64,000 bases of DNA, from contig NZ_JAAKGI010000037.1 of the NCBI RefSeq assembly GCF_011762485.1, forward strand, positions 71,075-135,074, written 5' to 3'. Shown piece after piece: positions 33,270 to 43,300 of this stretch. The position numbers and the translations under genes were made by a program. The notes beneath the pieces are model-generated. The model searched no databases. It had not been told where the DNA came from and was given only the letters and a program-made list of their open reading frames with translations. The DNA is from Yeosuana marina. Lineage in GTDB: Bacteria; Bacteroidota; Bacteroidia; Flavobacteriales; Flavobacteriaceae. Numbering within the stretch: position 1 is the first letter of the stretch; each line of letters opens with the position of its first letter.

Positions 33270-34106
33270 TTATTCCTCGCTTTTGTCCATTTCTATGAGT
33301 AACGAGGTAGAAAGTTCATCGAGAAAAAGTGTTCTGCTATTCTTACGGTTTTTAATATCCTGAAAGGTTTTGTAGATGTCCTTTGGTTCAATATCAAATA
33401 GCTGTTGTAATTTTTTTGAAACTTGCATTATGCTTTGATTATCCTGTTTGCCCAATCCTTTCGCACACAATGCGTAAACCAGTTCCACGTAGTCTGTATT
33501 AGAAAAAGGCCAGTCCATCTTTTCTATTTTCTTGACGCCATTTAGTTTGCCGTTTAGTCCTTTCCTAATCCGATGCTTTTTTTCATCCAAGTAAACTACC
33601 AATAAATCGTAAGCTATGTATTTACCGAGTAGCATATCTCTCGGTGTACAAAACTCTGGGTCTTGAAAATAAAATTTAGAAGTTGTGATGTGGAATGTTT
33701 CGAGGTAATCTCGTGTGTAGTATTCCTTATCGAAATGGGTAGCACCGGAATTCACATAACGCCCAAAATCGATATTGTAGAGGAAGAACCGATTGATTTT
33801 ACTAATTTTTTTCTTAATCGATTTTAGTTGCGCATCTTTATCGCCCTTTGGAAGTTGTATCTCAAAGGAATGTATTTCTGAAAAATAGATGAGTTTTATG
33901 AGTGGAACTTGCTTAGTGTTCTTGAAGAAATTTATTTCATCTTGAATCGTCTTAAATTTCGTCTCAATTATTTCTTTTTTGTAGGCACTCAGTAATTTGC
34001 GGCAGGCTTTTATGGAACTATAAGCACTTTCTAAAATGCTTCCATTCTGAATTTTAATTTCATCCAGATCCTGAAGTAGTTTTTTTGATAGTATTTGAGA
34101 ATTCAT
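33270..34106 (-). CDS. rteC: RteC-family regulator
   Basis: A 278-residue protein resembling RteC, the regulator that switches on excision in CTnDOT-type elements. Recognisable parts are the N-terminal helices (SAYSSIKACRKLLSAYKKEI), EINFFKNTKQVPLIKLIYFSEIHSFE split around residues 55-80, and the central FGRYVNSGATHFDKEYYTRD. The C-terminal region should be the DNA-binding part. It lies directly upstream of the xis-like gene and next to palindromes that could be its sites, including one in its own promoter region (34294-34320). Confidence 0.78.
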   Translation of the reverse strand: MNSQILSKKLLQDLDEIKIQNGSILESAYSSIKACRKLLSAYKKEIIETKFKTIQDEINFFKNTKQVPLIKLIYFSEIHSFEIQLPKGDKDAQLKSIKKKISKINRFFLYNIDFGRYVNSGATHFDKEYYTRDYLETFHITTSKFYFQDPEFCTPRDMLLGKYIAYDLLVVYLDEKKHRIRKGLNGKLNGVKKIEKMDWPFSNTDYVELVYALCAKGLGKQDNQSIMQVSKKLQQLFDIEPKDIYKTFQDIKNRKNSRTLFLDELSTSLLIEMDKSEE

Positions 34107-34293
34107 AAGCAGGCAATTTTTGTTTGGAAACCATAGAAATGGGATTTAGTTGATACGATTGGTTAGTTGATGTCATAGTCCTGCAAAATGTTATAAATGA
34201 AAGTCACGTGTCATAAAATTTGTGGCTCATTGGTGTATTTTAGGGAACTCTTACTAAAGTAACTTTACTTCGTAATTGTACAAGGAAAACGTA

Positions 34294-34320
34294 CCGTATA
34301 TAATTACGGAATAGTCCGTA
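34294..34320. promoter_or_regulatory. CCGTA/TACGG palindromes upstream of rteC
   Basis: CCGTA (34294-34298) mirrors TACGG (34305-34309), and TACGGA-ATAG-TCCGTA follows at 34305-34320. The half-sites match those of the palindromes at 33092 and 33231, suggesting that one regulator binds all three. The 271-base gap holds no gene. Confidence 0.45.
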
Positions 34321-34377
34321 TTTTTCTACGGATTATTTGTGAAGTATTGCAAATAGTGGGTTAAGACAGAATTAAAT

Positions 34378-35295
34378 TTACTTACTTTTTTTCCTGAATC
34401 GTTTTAAAAATTCACGCCTATTCTTTACACCTGTCTTTTTAAAGATATTTGATGCGTGTTTTGACACGGTACTTTCGGCAATAAATAGGTCTTTTGCAAT
34501 ATTTCGGTAGCTTGAATTACCCAATATCGACAAGGCAATTTCTATCTCTCTACGAGTTAAATCTTCATAGATGATTTTTCGTTCAATAGATTCGTCACGT
34601 TGTTTTTCCTTTAACGCAAACACTTCATACATTCTATTATTGTTCTCTATAAAGTACAAGTATCTATCTGCCTCAATTGCGGTTATGGCAAAGAAAGCTA
34701 AGTTCATAACCGTAAAAGTTATCCATTGATAATCGCCAATGACCGTGCAAATAGGCAAAAAAGCTATACTGGCAACGCTTACCATTGAAAGCTTGTTTCG
34801 CCTCAATATGAAAGGATTTGGATTGCTTGGATTTGATATTCGACGGTAGAAAATAAACAGAAAAACAAATGCAATAACGGATATTGGTATGGTAAACAGA
34901 AAGCGAGCGGAATTAAGGGAATCTGTCAAAAAGTACGGAATGAGAAACAGTACCACAAAACTCACGCTTGCGAGTATAGCAAGGTTTCTTATGGACGAAT
35001 TGAATTTCAAAACAACAATATCGTATTCTTTATAGAGGTAGTAAACGATATATACGCACAATGCTATAGCAACACCATACGTGATAATATATTGTAAGAT
35101 GAAAGGGCCTGGGAAGTTGTCAATTGGTAGGAAACCGCCAGTTGCGTTATAGGCTACAAACAAAATTCCAAGGTAAAGAAAGCGTCTTAGACTACTTCGC
35201 GTTTTCTTTCTGGAAAAGTAAATAGTGAGCAATACTATGAACGTATCTATTAATAGATAGAAAAAGGTTGTCCAATGTATCGCTGTACCAAACAT
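34378..35295 (-). CDS. Membrane-bound LuxR-family regulator
   Basis: A 305-residue protein with about seven membrane helices (residues 10 to about 210) and a C-terminal LuxR-type helix-turn-helix (LTRREIEIALSILGN, then YRNIAKDLFIAESTVSKHAS). It would sense a membrane or extracellular signal and bind DNA directly. The asparaginase-like gene is immediately upstream with a 5-base gap, so both are one operon. The target genes are unknown; rteC is next downstream. Confidence 0.8.
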   Translation of the reverse strand: MFGTAIHWTTFFYLLIDTFIVLLTIYFSRKKTRSSLRRFLYLGILFVAYNATGGFLPIDNFPGPFILQYIITYGVAIALCVYIVYYLYKEYDIVVLKFNSSIRNLAILASVSFVVLFLIPYFLTDSLNSARFLFTIPISVIAFVFLFIFYRRISNPSNPNPFILRRNKLSMVSVASIAFLPICTVIGDYQWITFTVMNLAFFAITAIEADRYLYFIENNNRMYEVFALKEKQRDESIERKIIYEDLTRREIEIALSILGNSSYRNIAKDLFIAESTVSKHASNIFKKTGVKNRREFLKRFRKKSK

Positions 35296-35300
35296 TTATT

Positions 35301-35789
35301 CTACTTCTCATTGTGCTCAAATTTGTTGGTTTCTAAATTCTTGAAAACGTTGTTCCAATTAAAAATTTGTCCGTTCATAGCAATATAAACATCCGGTTTT
35401 AGAAGCTGTAGTGAGCTAATTGCATACCCTAAATTAAACGGTGCATCTGTATCTGCAGATGAACCTAAAATGAAAGACCCAACCAAAACGATTGTCTTAT
35501 TCAAATTGAGTTTTCCTATATATTTTGCGGTATCTTCCATTGTGAAAGTGCCGTGGGTAATCAGTATCTTAGTCGCATTAGTTTCCTTAATCTTGCTCGC
35601 CAATAGCTTTCTGTCATCATCCGTTATAGCACGACTGTCTTTTTTGAAGACACTTTCGATATCATATTGAAAATTGATATTTGCCTTATCCAAAAAATCC
35701 TTAATACCTACATTGGATGAAGTAATGCCACCGTCATCAATATAGTCCAACCCTTCGATTGTACCACCAGTTGTGAGAATGTGAATCAT
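35301..35789 (-). CDS. Asparaginase-like half protein, catalytic Asp replaced
   Basis: A 162-residue protein equal to the N-terminal domain of L-asparaginase; the full enzyme has about 330 residues and two domains. The first Thr motif is kept (LTTGGTIEG, residues 5-13). The second reads THGTFTMEDTA where enzymes have HGTDTMEETA, so the catalytic Asp is Phe. With the C-terminal domain also missing, a sensor or binding role is more likely than amidohydrolase activity. It precedes the membrane LuxR regulator by 5 bases and may work with it. The ending EHNEK looks natural. Confidence 0.75.
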   Translation of the reverse strand: MIHILTTGGTIEGLDYIDDGGITSSNVGIKDFLDKANINFQYDIESVFKKDSRAITDDDRKLLASKIKETNATKILITHGTFTMEDTAKYIGKLNLNKTIVLVGSFILGSSADTDAPFNLGYAISSLQLLKPDVYIAMNGQIFNWNNVFKNLETNKFEHNEK

Positions 35790-35869
35790 AGATTTAGACT
35801 TCTTATCACTTATAAAGATAACATTAATTTATTTGAAACTATTTTATTTGCTTAGTCAGAGTAAGGCCT

Positions 35870-37840
35870 CTAAGAATCCTTCCACTTCATTTTCTGCAAT
35901 CTAATGGCATTAAGAATAGCGAGTAAAGCAACACCTACATCAGCAAAAACAGCTTCCCACATTGTTGCTAATCCACCAGCACCAAGAATTAGAACTATTA
36001 CTTTTACACCGAAGGCCAAACCAATATTTTGCCATACGATACTTCGAGTTGAACGACCAATTTGAATCGCTCTTGCAATCTTACTCGGTTGGTCTGTCTG
36101 TATGATAACATCAGCAGTTTCGATGGAGACATCGCTTCCTAAACCACCCATCGCAATACCTACACCACTTGCGGCCAAAACTGGTGCATCATTGATACCA
36201 TCACCAATAAATGCTACTTTTGTATCAGGTTGTTTCTTCAGTTCTTCAACTTCGTTTAGCTTGTCTTCAGGTAACAATCCACCTTTTGCCCAATCAATGT
36301 TTAACTCTTTTGCAACTTGTTGCGTAATAGAATCCTTGTCGCCTGATAGCATTATAATCTTAGAAATTCCTGCATCCCTAATTTGTTTTATAGCTTGGTG
36401 TGCATCATCCTTAAGTTCATCTGCAATGGTTACGTAACCTGCAAATTTCTCATCAATGGACACCATAACTATTGATTCCACAATACCATCCGTTTCCGAA
36501 GGAACTTCTATGTTGTTTGAAGTCATCAAAGCTTTGTTGCCTACCAACACCGTCTTCCCATTAACTGTACCCTTCAATCCCTTTCCGGCAACTTCTGAAA
36601 CATTAGTCGCTTCATAATCCGAACCGTCTGCTTTGTATTCGAGAATCGCTTTTGCAATAGGATGGGTAGATTGTTCTTCCATTGCCATCAGATATTTCAT
36701 AAACTCAGCTTCCTCAAATATGATGGAATTGATTTCCTTAATTTTGAAAACCCCTTTGGTAACCGTTCCGGTTTTGTCCATTACGACCGTGTTCACTTTG
36801 GTCATTGCATCGAGAAAAGATGCACCTTTGAATAGAATACCGTTTCGGGATGCCGCACCCAATCCGCCGAAATAGCCCAAAGGAATAGAAATAACCAGCG
36901 CACACGGACACGAAATCACAAGGAATATCAATGCTCTATATAGCCAATCTCTAAACACATAATCATCTACAAAAAAGTAAGGCAAGAATGTCAGGCCGAT
37001 TGCCAAGAATACAACGATTGGTGTATAAATCCGCGCAAATTTTCTAATGAACAATTCGGTCTTTGATTTTCTGGCAGTTGCATTCTGTACCATATCAAGA
37101 ATACGTGCAATGGAACTATCCTTAAATTCTTTTGTGGTCTCGACTTCTATTACCCCATCCAGATTAATACTTCCGGCAAATACGCTATCGCCTTTGGCAA
37201 TAGTGTCAGGTTTGCTTTCGCCTGTCAAGGCTGCGGTATTAAATGAACCTTTATCAGAAAGCAAAATACCATCGAGCGGTACTTTTTCGCCCACACGCAC
37301 TTGTATCTTTTCGCCAATCTCAACGGTCTCGGGATTTACGGAAACAAAATCGTTATCACGATAAACCAAAGCTTCATTTGGTCTTACATCCAGTAAAGCT
37401 TTAATGTTTCTTTTGGCTCGGTTAACCGCTGCATTTTGAAACAGTTCACCCACAGCATAAAATAGCATTACGGCTACACCTTCGGGATATTCGCCAATGG
37501 CAAATGCCCCTAAAGTGGCAATTGACATTAAGAAGAATTCAGTAAAGAAATCGCCGTTCTTGATGCTGTTCCATCCTTCCCTAATCACGGGAAATCCAAC
37601 TGGGATATATGCTACTGTGTACCACAAAATGCGAATCCATCCTTTGAAAAACGGAAAGGCATCAAAGTAATCAATTGTAATTCCCACTATCAGCATCACA
37701 AAGCTGAAAATTGCAGGCAGATAGGTTCTGAAGTTTGAAATTTCTTCAGGGCTACTATGGTTATGGCCATCGTCGTGACTGTGCTCGCCTTGGTGTTCTT
37801 TTGGTTCTAAGTCACGTAAGTTTACTTTTTTCTTTTTCAT
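35870..37840 (-). CDS. Zn/Cd/Co-type P1B ATPase
   Basis: A 656-residue efflux pump. A His-rich start (HQGEHSHDDGHNHSS) replaces the usual HMA domain. The ion motif is SCPCALVISIPLGYFGG, the phosphorylation site VVMDKTGTVTKGVF, and the hinge FIGDGINDAPVLAASGVGIAMG. CPC with this helix environment and the histidines favour Zn, Cd or Co export to the periplasm rather than Cu. It closes the leftward operon Fur, CDF, ATPase, 34 bases after the CDF gene. Confidence 0.9.
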   Translation of the reverse strand: MKKKKVNLRDLEPKEHQGEHSHDDGHNHSSPEEISNFRTYLPAIFSFVMLIVGITIDYFDAFPFFKGWIRILWYTVAYIPVGFPVIREGWNSIKNGDFFTEFFLMSIATLGAFAIGEYPEGVAVMLFYAVGELFQNAAVNRAKRNIKALLDVRPNEALVYRDNDFVSVNPETVEIGEKIQVRVGEKVPLDGILLSDKGSFNTAALTGESKPDTIAKGDSVFAGSINLDGVIEVETTKEFKDSSIARILDMVQNATARKSKTELFIRKFARIYTPIVVFLAIGLTFLPYFFVDDYVFRDWLYRALIFLVISCPCALVISIPLGYFGGLGAASRNGILFKGASFLDAMTKVNTVVMDKTGTVTKGVFKIKEINSIIFEEAEFMKYLMAMEEQSTHPIAKAILEYKADGSDYEATNVSEVAGKGLKGTVNGKTVLVGNKALMTSNNIEVPSETDGIVESIVMVSIDEKFAGYVTIADELKDDAHQAIKQIRDAGISKIIMLSGDKDSITQQVAKELNIDWAKGGLLPEDKLNEVEELKKQPDTKVAFIGDGINDAPVLAASGVGIAMGGLGSDVSIETADVIIQTDQPSKIARAIQIGRSTRSIVWQNIGLAFGVKVIVLILGAGGLATMWEAVFADVGVALLAILNAIRLQKMKWKDS

Positions 37841-37874
37841 CTATATTTCATAAAATTTAATATCGCTTCAAAAT

Positions 37875-38666
37875 TTACTTTGATAATTTGAGTATTCTTA
37901 GAGCACCGCGCATTACAATTGCAAATACAATCCCACCGATTACCAAATCGGGCCATTTACTATCTAAAAAATAAACAAGTACACCTGCAAGTATTACCCC
38001 ACCGTTGACTATGATATCATTGGACGTAAAAATGACACTTGCTTGCATATGTGCTTCCTTGCTGTCGGTCTTGTTGATTAACCATAATGATATAAGATTT
38101 CCTATTAAAGCGAAGATTGAAATAACAATCATCCATTGAAACAATGGGGTTTCACTTTCAGTAAAAAATCTTCGTAAAACCTCTACGAAACCCAAGAGGG
38201 CAAGCCCCATTTGAAAATATCCGCTTATTCCGGCAACTTTCTTTTTTCGGGTAATGCCACCACCTATTGCAAAAAGACTCAGCCCATACACAATGGAATC
38301 TGCTAACATATCCAATGAGTCTGCAATAAGACCCATTGAGCCGGATATCCAACCCGTAGCCATTTCTACAACAAAAAAACCTAAATTGATACCCAAGACC
38401 CACCATAAAATCTTACGTTGCTTTTTTTCATCTTTGCCAACAGGTGGCTCGGCATCTACAGTATCTTTGAAACTATCGCCTAATCCCAACTGTCCGATTG
38501 CTTTACTTATTTCATCTACATCATCTGTATGATATACTTCTAACTTTCTATTGGGAATGTCAAAATCAAGGTATTTGACTTGTTTAAAACCATCTAACTT
38601 CATACGAATCATCTGCTCTTCCGAGGGACAATCCATCTGACTTATTCTAAAAGTACTCTTATTCAA
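37875..38666 (-). CDS. CDF cation transporter with N-terminal HMA-like domain
   Basis: A 263-residue protein. Residues 1 to about 70 look like a ferredoxin-fold metal domain (ISQMDCPSEEQMIRMKLDGF), although only one Cys of the CxxC pair is kept. The rest has about six helices with the CDF metal motif GLIADSLDMLADSIVYG and a second site FTSNDIIVNGGV. The usual cytoplasmic C-terminal domain is missing. It would export Zn, Cd or Co using the proton gradient. Placed between the Fur-type regulator and the P-type ATPase. Confidence 0.85.
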   Translation of the reverse strand: MNKSTFRISQMDCPSEEQMIRMKLDGFKQVKYLDFDIPNRKLEVYHTDDVDEISKAIGQLGLGDSFKDTVDAEPPVGKDEKKQRKILWWVLGINLGFFVVEMATGWISGSMGLIADSLDMLADSIVYGLSLFAIGGGITRKKKVAGISGYFQMGLALLGFVEVLRRFFTESETPLFQWMIVISIFALIGNLISLWLINKTDSKEAHMQASVIFTSNDIIVNGGVILAGVLVYFLDSKWPDLVIGGIVFAIVMRGALRILKLSK

Positions 38667-38692
38667 AATCTATTAATTTCGTTAGTATATAA

Positions 38693-39115
38693 TTATAGTA
38701 AAATGCTATTGCATTTATCGCATATTCCTGTTAGTACAAGGTTTACTTCCTCTGCCAAAAATCCATCGGGCAAATTTATTTGCGGAATTTTATGCTCGGT
38801 CAAACACACCGTTTCGTCACAATTGCTGCAATGAAAGTGCAAGTGCAAATCTTGTTCTATTTCACAATTGCAACCTTCTTCACAAAGGGCATATTTTGCA
38901 ATACCTGTACCATCGTCTATTTGATGCACCACGTTTTTTTCCTCGAAGGTTTTTAAGGAACGGTACAATGTGGTCCTGTCCGCTTTTGCAAAAGCAGACT
39001 CAATATCTTTCATAGCAACCGCACTATCCTTTTGTGCCATAAACTTATAGATAAGGATGCGCATCGCTGTTGGGCGCACGTTCTTTTCTTCCAATAGTTT
39101 TTCAATTTCACTCAT
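38693..39115 (-). CDS. Fur-family metal regulator
   Basis: A 140-residue repressor. The N-terminal winged helix (RPTAMRILIYKFMAQKD, then DRTTLYRSLKTFEEKNVV) is followed by the metal-binding half with HLHFHCSNCDETVCL and a closing CDKCNSILL. The closest subtype by neighbours is Zur-like. It lies between the adaptor gene (20 bases upstream) and the CDF gene. Palindromes TGCAAC-n3-GTTGCA at 45139 and CATTGCA-n5-TGCAATG at 44720 are candidate sites for it. Codons for SAFAKAD carry a GCTTTTGCAAAAGC palindrome (38982-38995). Confidence 0.85.
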   Translation of the reverse strand: MSEIEKLLEEKNVRPTAMRILIYKFMAQKDSAVAMKDIESAFAKADRTTLYRSLKTFEEKNVVHQIDDGTGIAKYALCEEGCNCEIEQDLHLHFHCSNCDETVCLTEHKIPQINLPDGFLAEEVNLVLTGICDKCNSILL

Positions 39116-39135
39116 ATCTTCGTTCTAATCTGTTA

Positions 39136-40329
39136 TTAGTCATCGTCACCAAGTTCCCCTTTTTTCATCTCTGCTATTAAATAATAGGCATTGTTGTAGG
39201 CGTATTTTGTGTTAGGTTCAATTTTATTCAAAAAATCTATAGCCACCCAATCATTATCTTGAGTGCCTTTAGCTATTTCAGTAGGCGTAAATTTCCAATT
39301 GTCGCCTTCTTTTTCTGCTGTAAACACATAATATTTTCCGCCGTCTGCTGCTATGGCACTTTCAGGAATTGCCGTGGTCATAGTATTATCTGTTTGAATG
39401 CGCCCTTGGATGTACATTCCCGGTATCAAGTTGCCCTCCTTATTTTCAATTTCGGCGTGAACGTGTATTGCTTTTGGATTCTGCTCAAAAGTCTTTCCTA
39501 CGGAATAAATTTCCGCCGTAAGTTCTTTTCCAGGAATAGATTGGACGTTAAAGGTAACTTTCTGTCCTTCTTTTACTTTGTAAACATCCTTTTCAAAAAC
39601 CATTAAATCTGCGTGTACGTGATGGATGTCCACGATTTCCATTAGGTCGGTTTGAGGTTCTACATATTGTCCTGTTTTAACCTCTACTTTTTCCACAAAG
39701 CCTTGAATAGGACTTCGTAGCGCAACCCTTTGATAAATAGTGCCATTTCTCACACCTGATGCACTAACATTTAATTGTTGTAATTGTGCTTCCAAACCGT
39801 TCACCATACTTCGGGAAGCTTGATATTCCGCTTCTGCTTTTTGGAAATTGGCACCGCTGCCCACACCTCCATCATAAAGAGTTTTTTGGCGTTCGTATTC
39901 CTTTTTGAGAAACTGACTGTTACTATATGCATTGAGGTAATCCGTCTGTTTCTGAATAATATTGGGATGTGACAGATAGGCCACCGTCTGACCTTTGTTG
40001 ACCTTATCGCCCTCGATGACCTCTATAGAAACCACGTTCGCACCCACTACTGTAGTGATGGTCGCTTCATTTTGTGGCGGAACTTCCAATTGACCGTTCG
40101 CTTCTACGTATCCGCTCATATTGCGCTGGGCAAGCGTATCGACTTCCATTTGTAGGACATCATACTGTTTAGCAGTAAGTGTTACTATTTCATCTTCTTT
40201 AGAGTGATTTTCTTCTGTTTCTGAATGTGTTGCATCATCGTGGTCGCTTTCGGTTTTTGACTCGCCACAACTAATTATTGTCAATGCCATAAGCATTGCG
40301 GTAATCGGTATATATTTTAATTTTTTCAT
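39136..40329 (-). CDS. RND efflux adaptor (CzcB/CusB-like lipoprotein)
   Basis: A periplasmic adaptor of about 397 residues that joins the RND pump to its outer-membrane channel. The lipoprotein signal ends IISCGES; a His/Asp-rich start (SDHDDATHSETEENHSKED) is followed by a barrel-sandwich domain (TTVVGANVVSIEVIEGDKVN) and coiled-coil hairpin. ATG 40329 (MKKLKYIPI) is the likely start because it begins a normal signal; a start at 40368 would overlap the pump gene. It lies 4 bases after the pump gene. Confidence 0.88.
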   Translation of the reverse strand: MKKLKYIPITAMLMALTIISCGESKTESDHDDATHSETEENHSKEDEIVTLTAKQYDVLQMEVDTLAQRNMSGYVEANGQLEVPPQNEATITTVVGANVVSIEVIEGDKVNKGQTVAYLSHPNIIQKQTDYLNAYSNSQFLKKEYERQKTLYDGGVGSGANFQKAEAEYQASRSMVNGLEAQLQQLNVSASGVRNGTIYQRVALRSPIQGFVEKVEVKTGQYVEPQTDLMEIVDIHHVHADLMVFEKDVYKVKEGQKVTFNVQSIPGKELTAEIYSVGKTFEQNPKAIHVHAEIENKEGNLIPGMYIQGRIQTDNTMTTAIPESAIAADGGKYYVFTAEKEGDNWKFTPTEIAKGTQDNDWVAIDFLNKIEPNTKYAYNNAYYLIAEMKKGELGDDD

Positions 40330-40333
40330 CTTT

Positions 40334-43300
40334 TTAGTTTTGAAAGTATTGTAGTTCAAACAAGGCATCTAAATAATTGTCAAGCGCATCGAGCGCATCC
40401 ATTTCGGTGTTTATGGCATCCCTTATAATCTGCGTGAATGCAGAATAATCCACCGCACCTTCCTTGTAGGCAAGTAACGCACCCTTACGCTGTTCTTCTG
40501 CAAGTGGCAGAGCTTTATCCCTGTAAAACTGCCAAGATGTTTTCCATTTTTGATAGGCTTGTACTGCCTGCTGAAATTCAGATTGTAGTTGGCGTTGGGT
40601 ATAGTCCGCATTTGTCTTTGCGATTTCGCTATTGATTTTAGCGGCTTTGGCTTGACTGCGCTGTGTGCCCGAAAACAACGGGACGGAAATCCCTGCCTGA
40701 TAGGTATAAAATCCGTTATCGCCATTGACCTGTTGCAATCCACCTTGAAGGTTTAATTTAGGAAGTAGCTCGGCACGAGCGGCATTATAGTTTGCTTCGG
40801 CTTCATCGATGCGCCTTTGTGAAAGTTCCAACTCTGGATGTCTTTCTAAATTCGCACCCAATCCCAATAGAGCCACCTCATTTTCTTCAAGCGAATCTGG
40901 TACAGAATAAAAAATGTCTGTTGTCAGCCAGAGATTTAGCTTTTGCAAGGCAATGGCATAATCGCTTTCGGCCTGTTGCAGTTTGTTACTGATTTGCAAC
41001 GCTTGGTTTTTCGCCGATGAATATTCCAATCTGGAAATGGCTTCTACTTCAAAGTTGAGTTGGATGGCCGTTTCAAACTGTGAATAGAGGGAATCCAGCT
41101 CGCGGTACAGTTCAAATTTCTGTCGCTGTTGGTATGCCTGCGACCAAGCCTTTTTCACTTCCTGTTCCACTTGCAATTCAGACAGGTCGAGAGCGGTTTC
41201 GGCCAAAGCTATTCGTTGTTTTTGAAGTCGCTTTTTTGCACCGATACCCAAGAGGTCTAAATTTTGTTGCCCTACACCAACTAAAGTATATATACCTTGA
41301 CCATCTGTTATTTCTTCGCCACCCGTAAAAAATTGGGTGTTCCCAAAATCATAAGCAATACCTTTAAGTGCGTTCTGTCGTTGAATTTCCAACTGTTTCG
41401 TTTTCAATAACGGATAGTTTTCCTTGGAAATTTCTACTGCTCTTTCCAATGAAACAATTGGTAAAGAATCTTGAGGTTGGACTTGTTGTGCTTTCGCGAA
41501 AGCGGAAGTGAATAAAAGGCAGACCACGGCTGTTGCGGTAACAAATTTTGGATTGAATTTCTTCTTCCGTTCCGACCGTTTTTCGACCCATTGGTAAAAG
41601 ATGGGAAGGATAAAGAGCGTCAGAAGCGTTGATGTTATCAATCCACCGATTACCACGGTCGCCAAGGGTCGCTGCACTTCAGCACCTGCCGAAGCTGATA
41701 TCGCCATCGGAAGAAATCCTAAAATATCGGTAAAGGCCGTCAGCATAATGGGACGTATTCTGCGTTTTGTACCTTCAATTATTCGGTCTTTTAAATTGGT
41801 CACGCCTTCTTCCTTCAATTCATTTAGACCGCTAATCATTACCAGTCCGTTCAGGACGGCAACACCAAAGAGGACGATAAAGCCGACCCCTGCGGAAATA
41901 CTGAAAGGCATATCCCGAAGCCATAGTGCGAATACACCGCCAATGGTCGCCATCGGGATGGCCAAGTAAATCATCAAGGTCTGCGGAAAGGATTTTAATG
42001 CGAAATAAATCAAGATAAAAATCAACAATAAAGCAATCGGGACCACAGTCTGTAATCGCTCGCTTGCTCTTTCAAGATTTTCAAATGCACCACCATACCG
42101 AATAAAATAGCCTGGTGGTAATTCAAGATTTGCGTCCAGTTTATCCTTAATCTCGTTAACTAATGATTCCACATCACGTCCGCGCACATTTACACCCACG
42201 TAGGTTCTTCGGTTGGTATTGTCCCGGCTTATCTGCATCGGACCTGGTTCGTATTCGATTGTGGCCAGTTCTTGAAGCGGAATCTGCGAGCCGTTAGGCA
42301 AATTGATGTACAGATTTCTGATGTCATTGATGTCAGTACGGTTCTGCTCGTCGAGCCGAACCACTAAGTTAAAACGCTTTTCGCCTTCAAAAATGACCCC
42401 TGCATATCCACCCGCAAAAGCGGACTGTACCATTGTATTGAGTTGGTCGATACTCACACCATACTGTGCCAGTTTGTTGCGATTGTATTTAATGGTCATT
42501 TGGGGCAATCCAGAAGTTGCTTCTGCCCTCATATCGCCTATACCTTCAGTACCCGCTATGATTTTTGTAATCTCATCGGCCTTTGCAGCAAGTACGTCTA
42601 TATCCTCACCATAAATTTTAATGGCAACATCTTCTCGAATACCCTCTAACAGTTCATTAAAGCGCATTTCGATTGGTTGGGTAAACTCATAATTTACGCC
42701 CGGGATAATGCTTACCGCTTCCTTCATTTTATCAATAAGTTCATCCTTATCATCGGCAGACACCCATTCATCTTGGGGTTTTAGAATAACAAATACATCA
42801 GCGAAATCCATTGGCATCGGGTCTGTGGGCACTTCGGCCACACCGATACGGCTTACAATTTTCTCAACTTCCGGAAATTCGGCCTTTATGATACGCTCAA
42901 CTTTAGTAGTGGTCTCAATCGTTTCGCTTAGTGAGCTTCCGGGTTTAAGTATGGTGTGAAATGCAATATCGCCTTCATCCAGTTGGGGAATGAATTCGCC
43001 ACCCATTCTTGTAAACATAAAAACGGTTAGGGCAAATATGGCGACGGCAATACCCACAATCCATTTTCCCTTGTTTAAAGTCTTGACCAAAAGTGGTTCA
43101 TACTTCCGCTGTACCCAATGCACGAAACGGTCGCCCCAAGATTTTTTTTCCGTCTTGCGTGGTTTTAAAAATAGTGCGGACATCATTGGAACGTATGTCA
43201 GGCAAAGAAACATAGCACCAATCATTGCAAATATGAATGTGAGCGCCATTGGTTTAAACATTTTGCCCTCGATGCCTTCCAAAGCCAGTATGGGCAAGAA

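Noticed and set aside
35301-35789. A working L-asparaginase
   Set aside because: The C-terminal domain is missing and the catalytic Asp is replaced by Phe.
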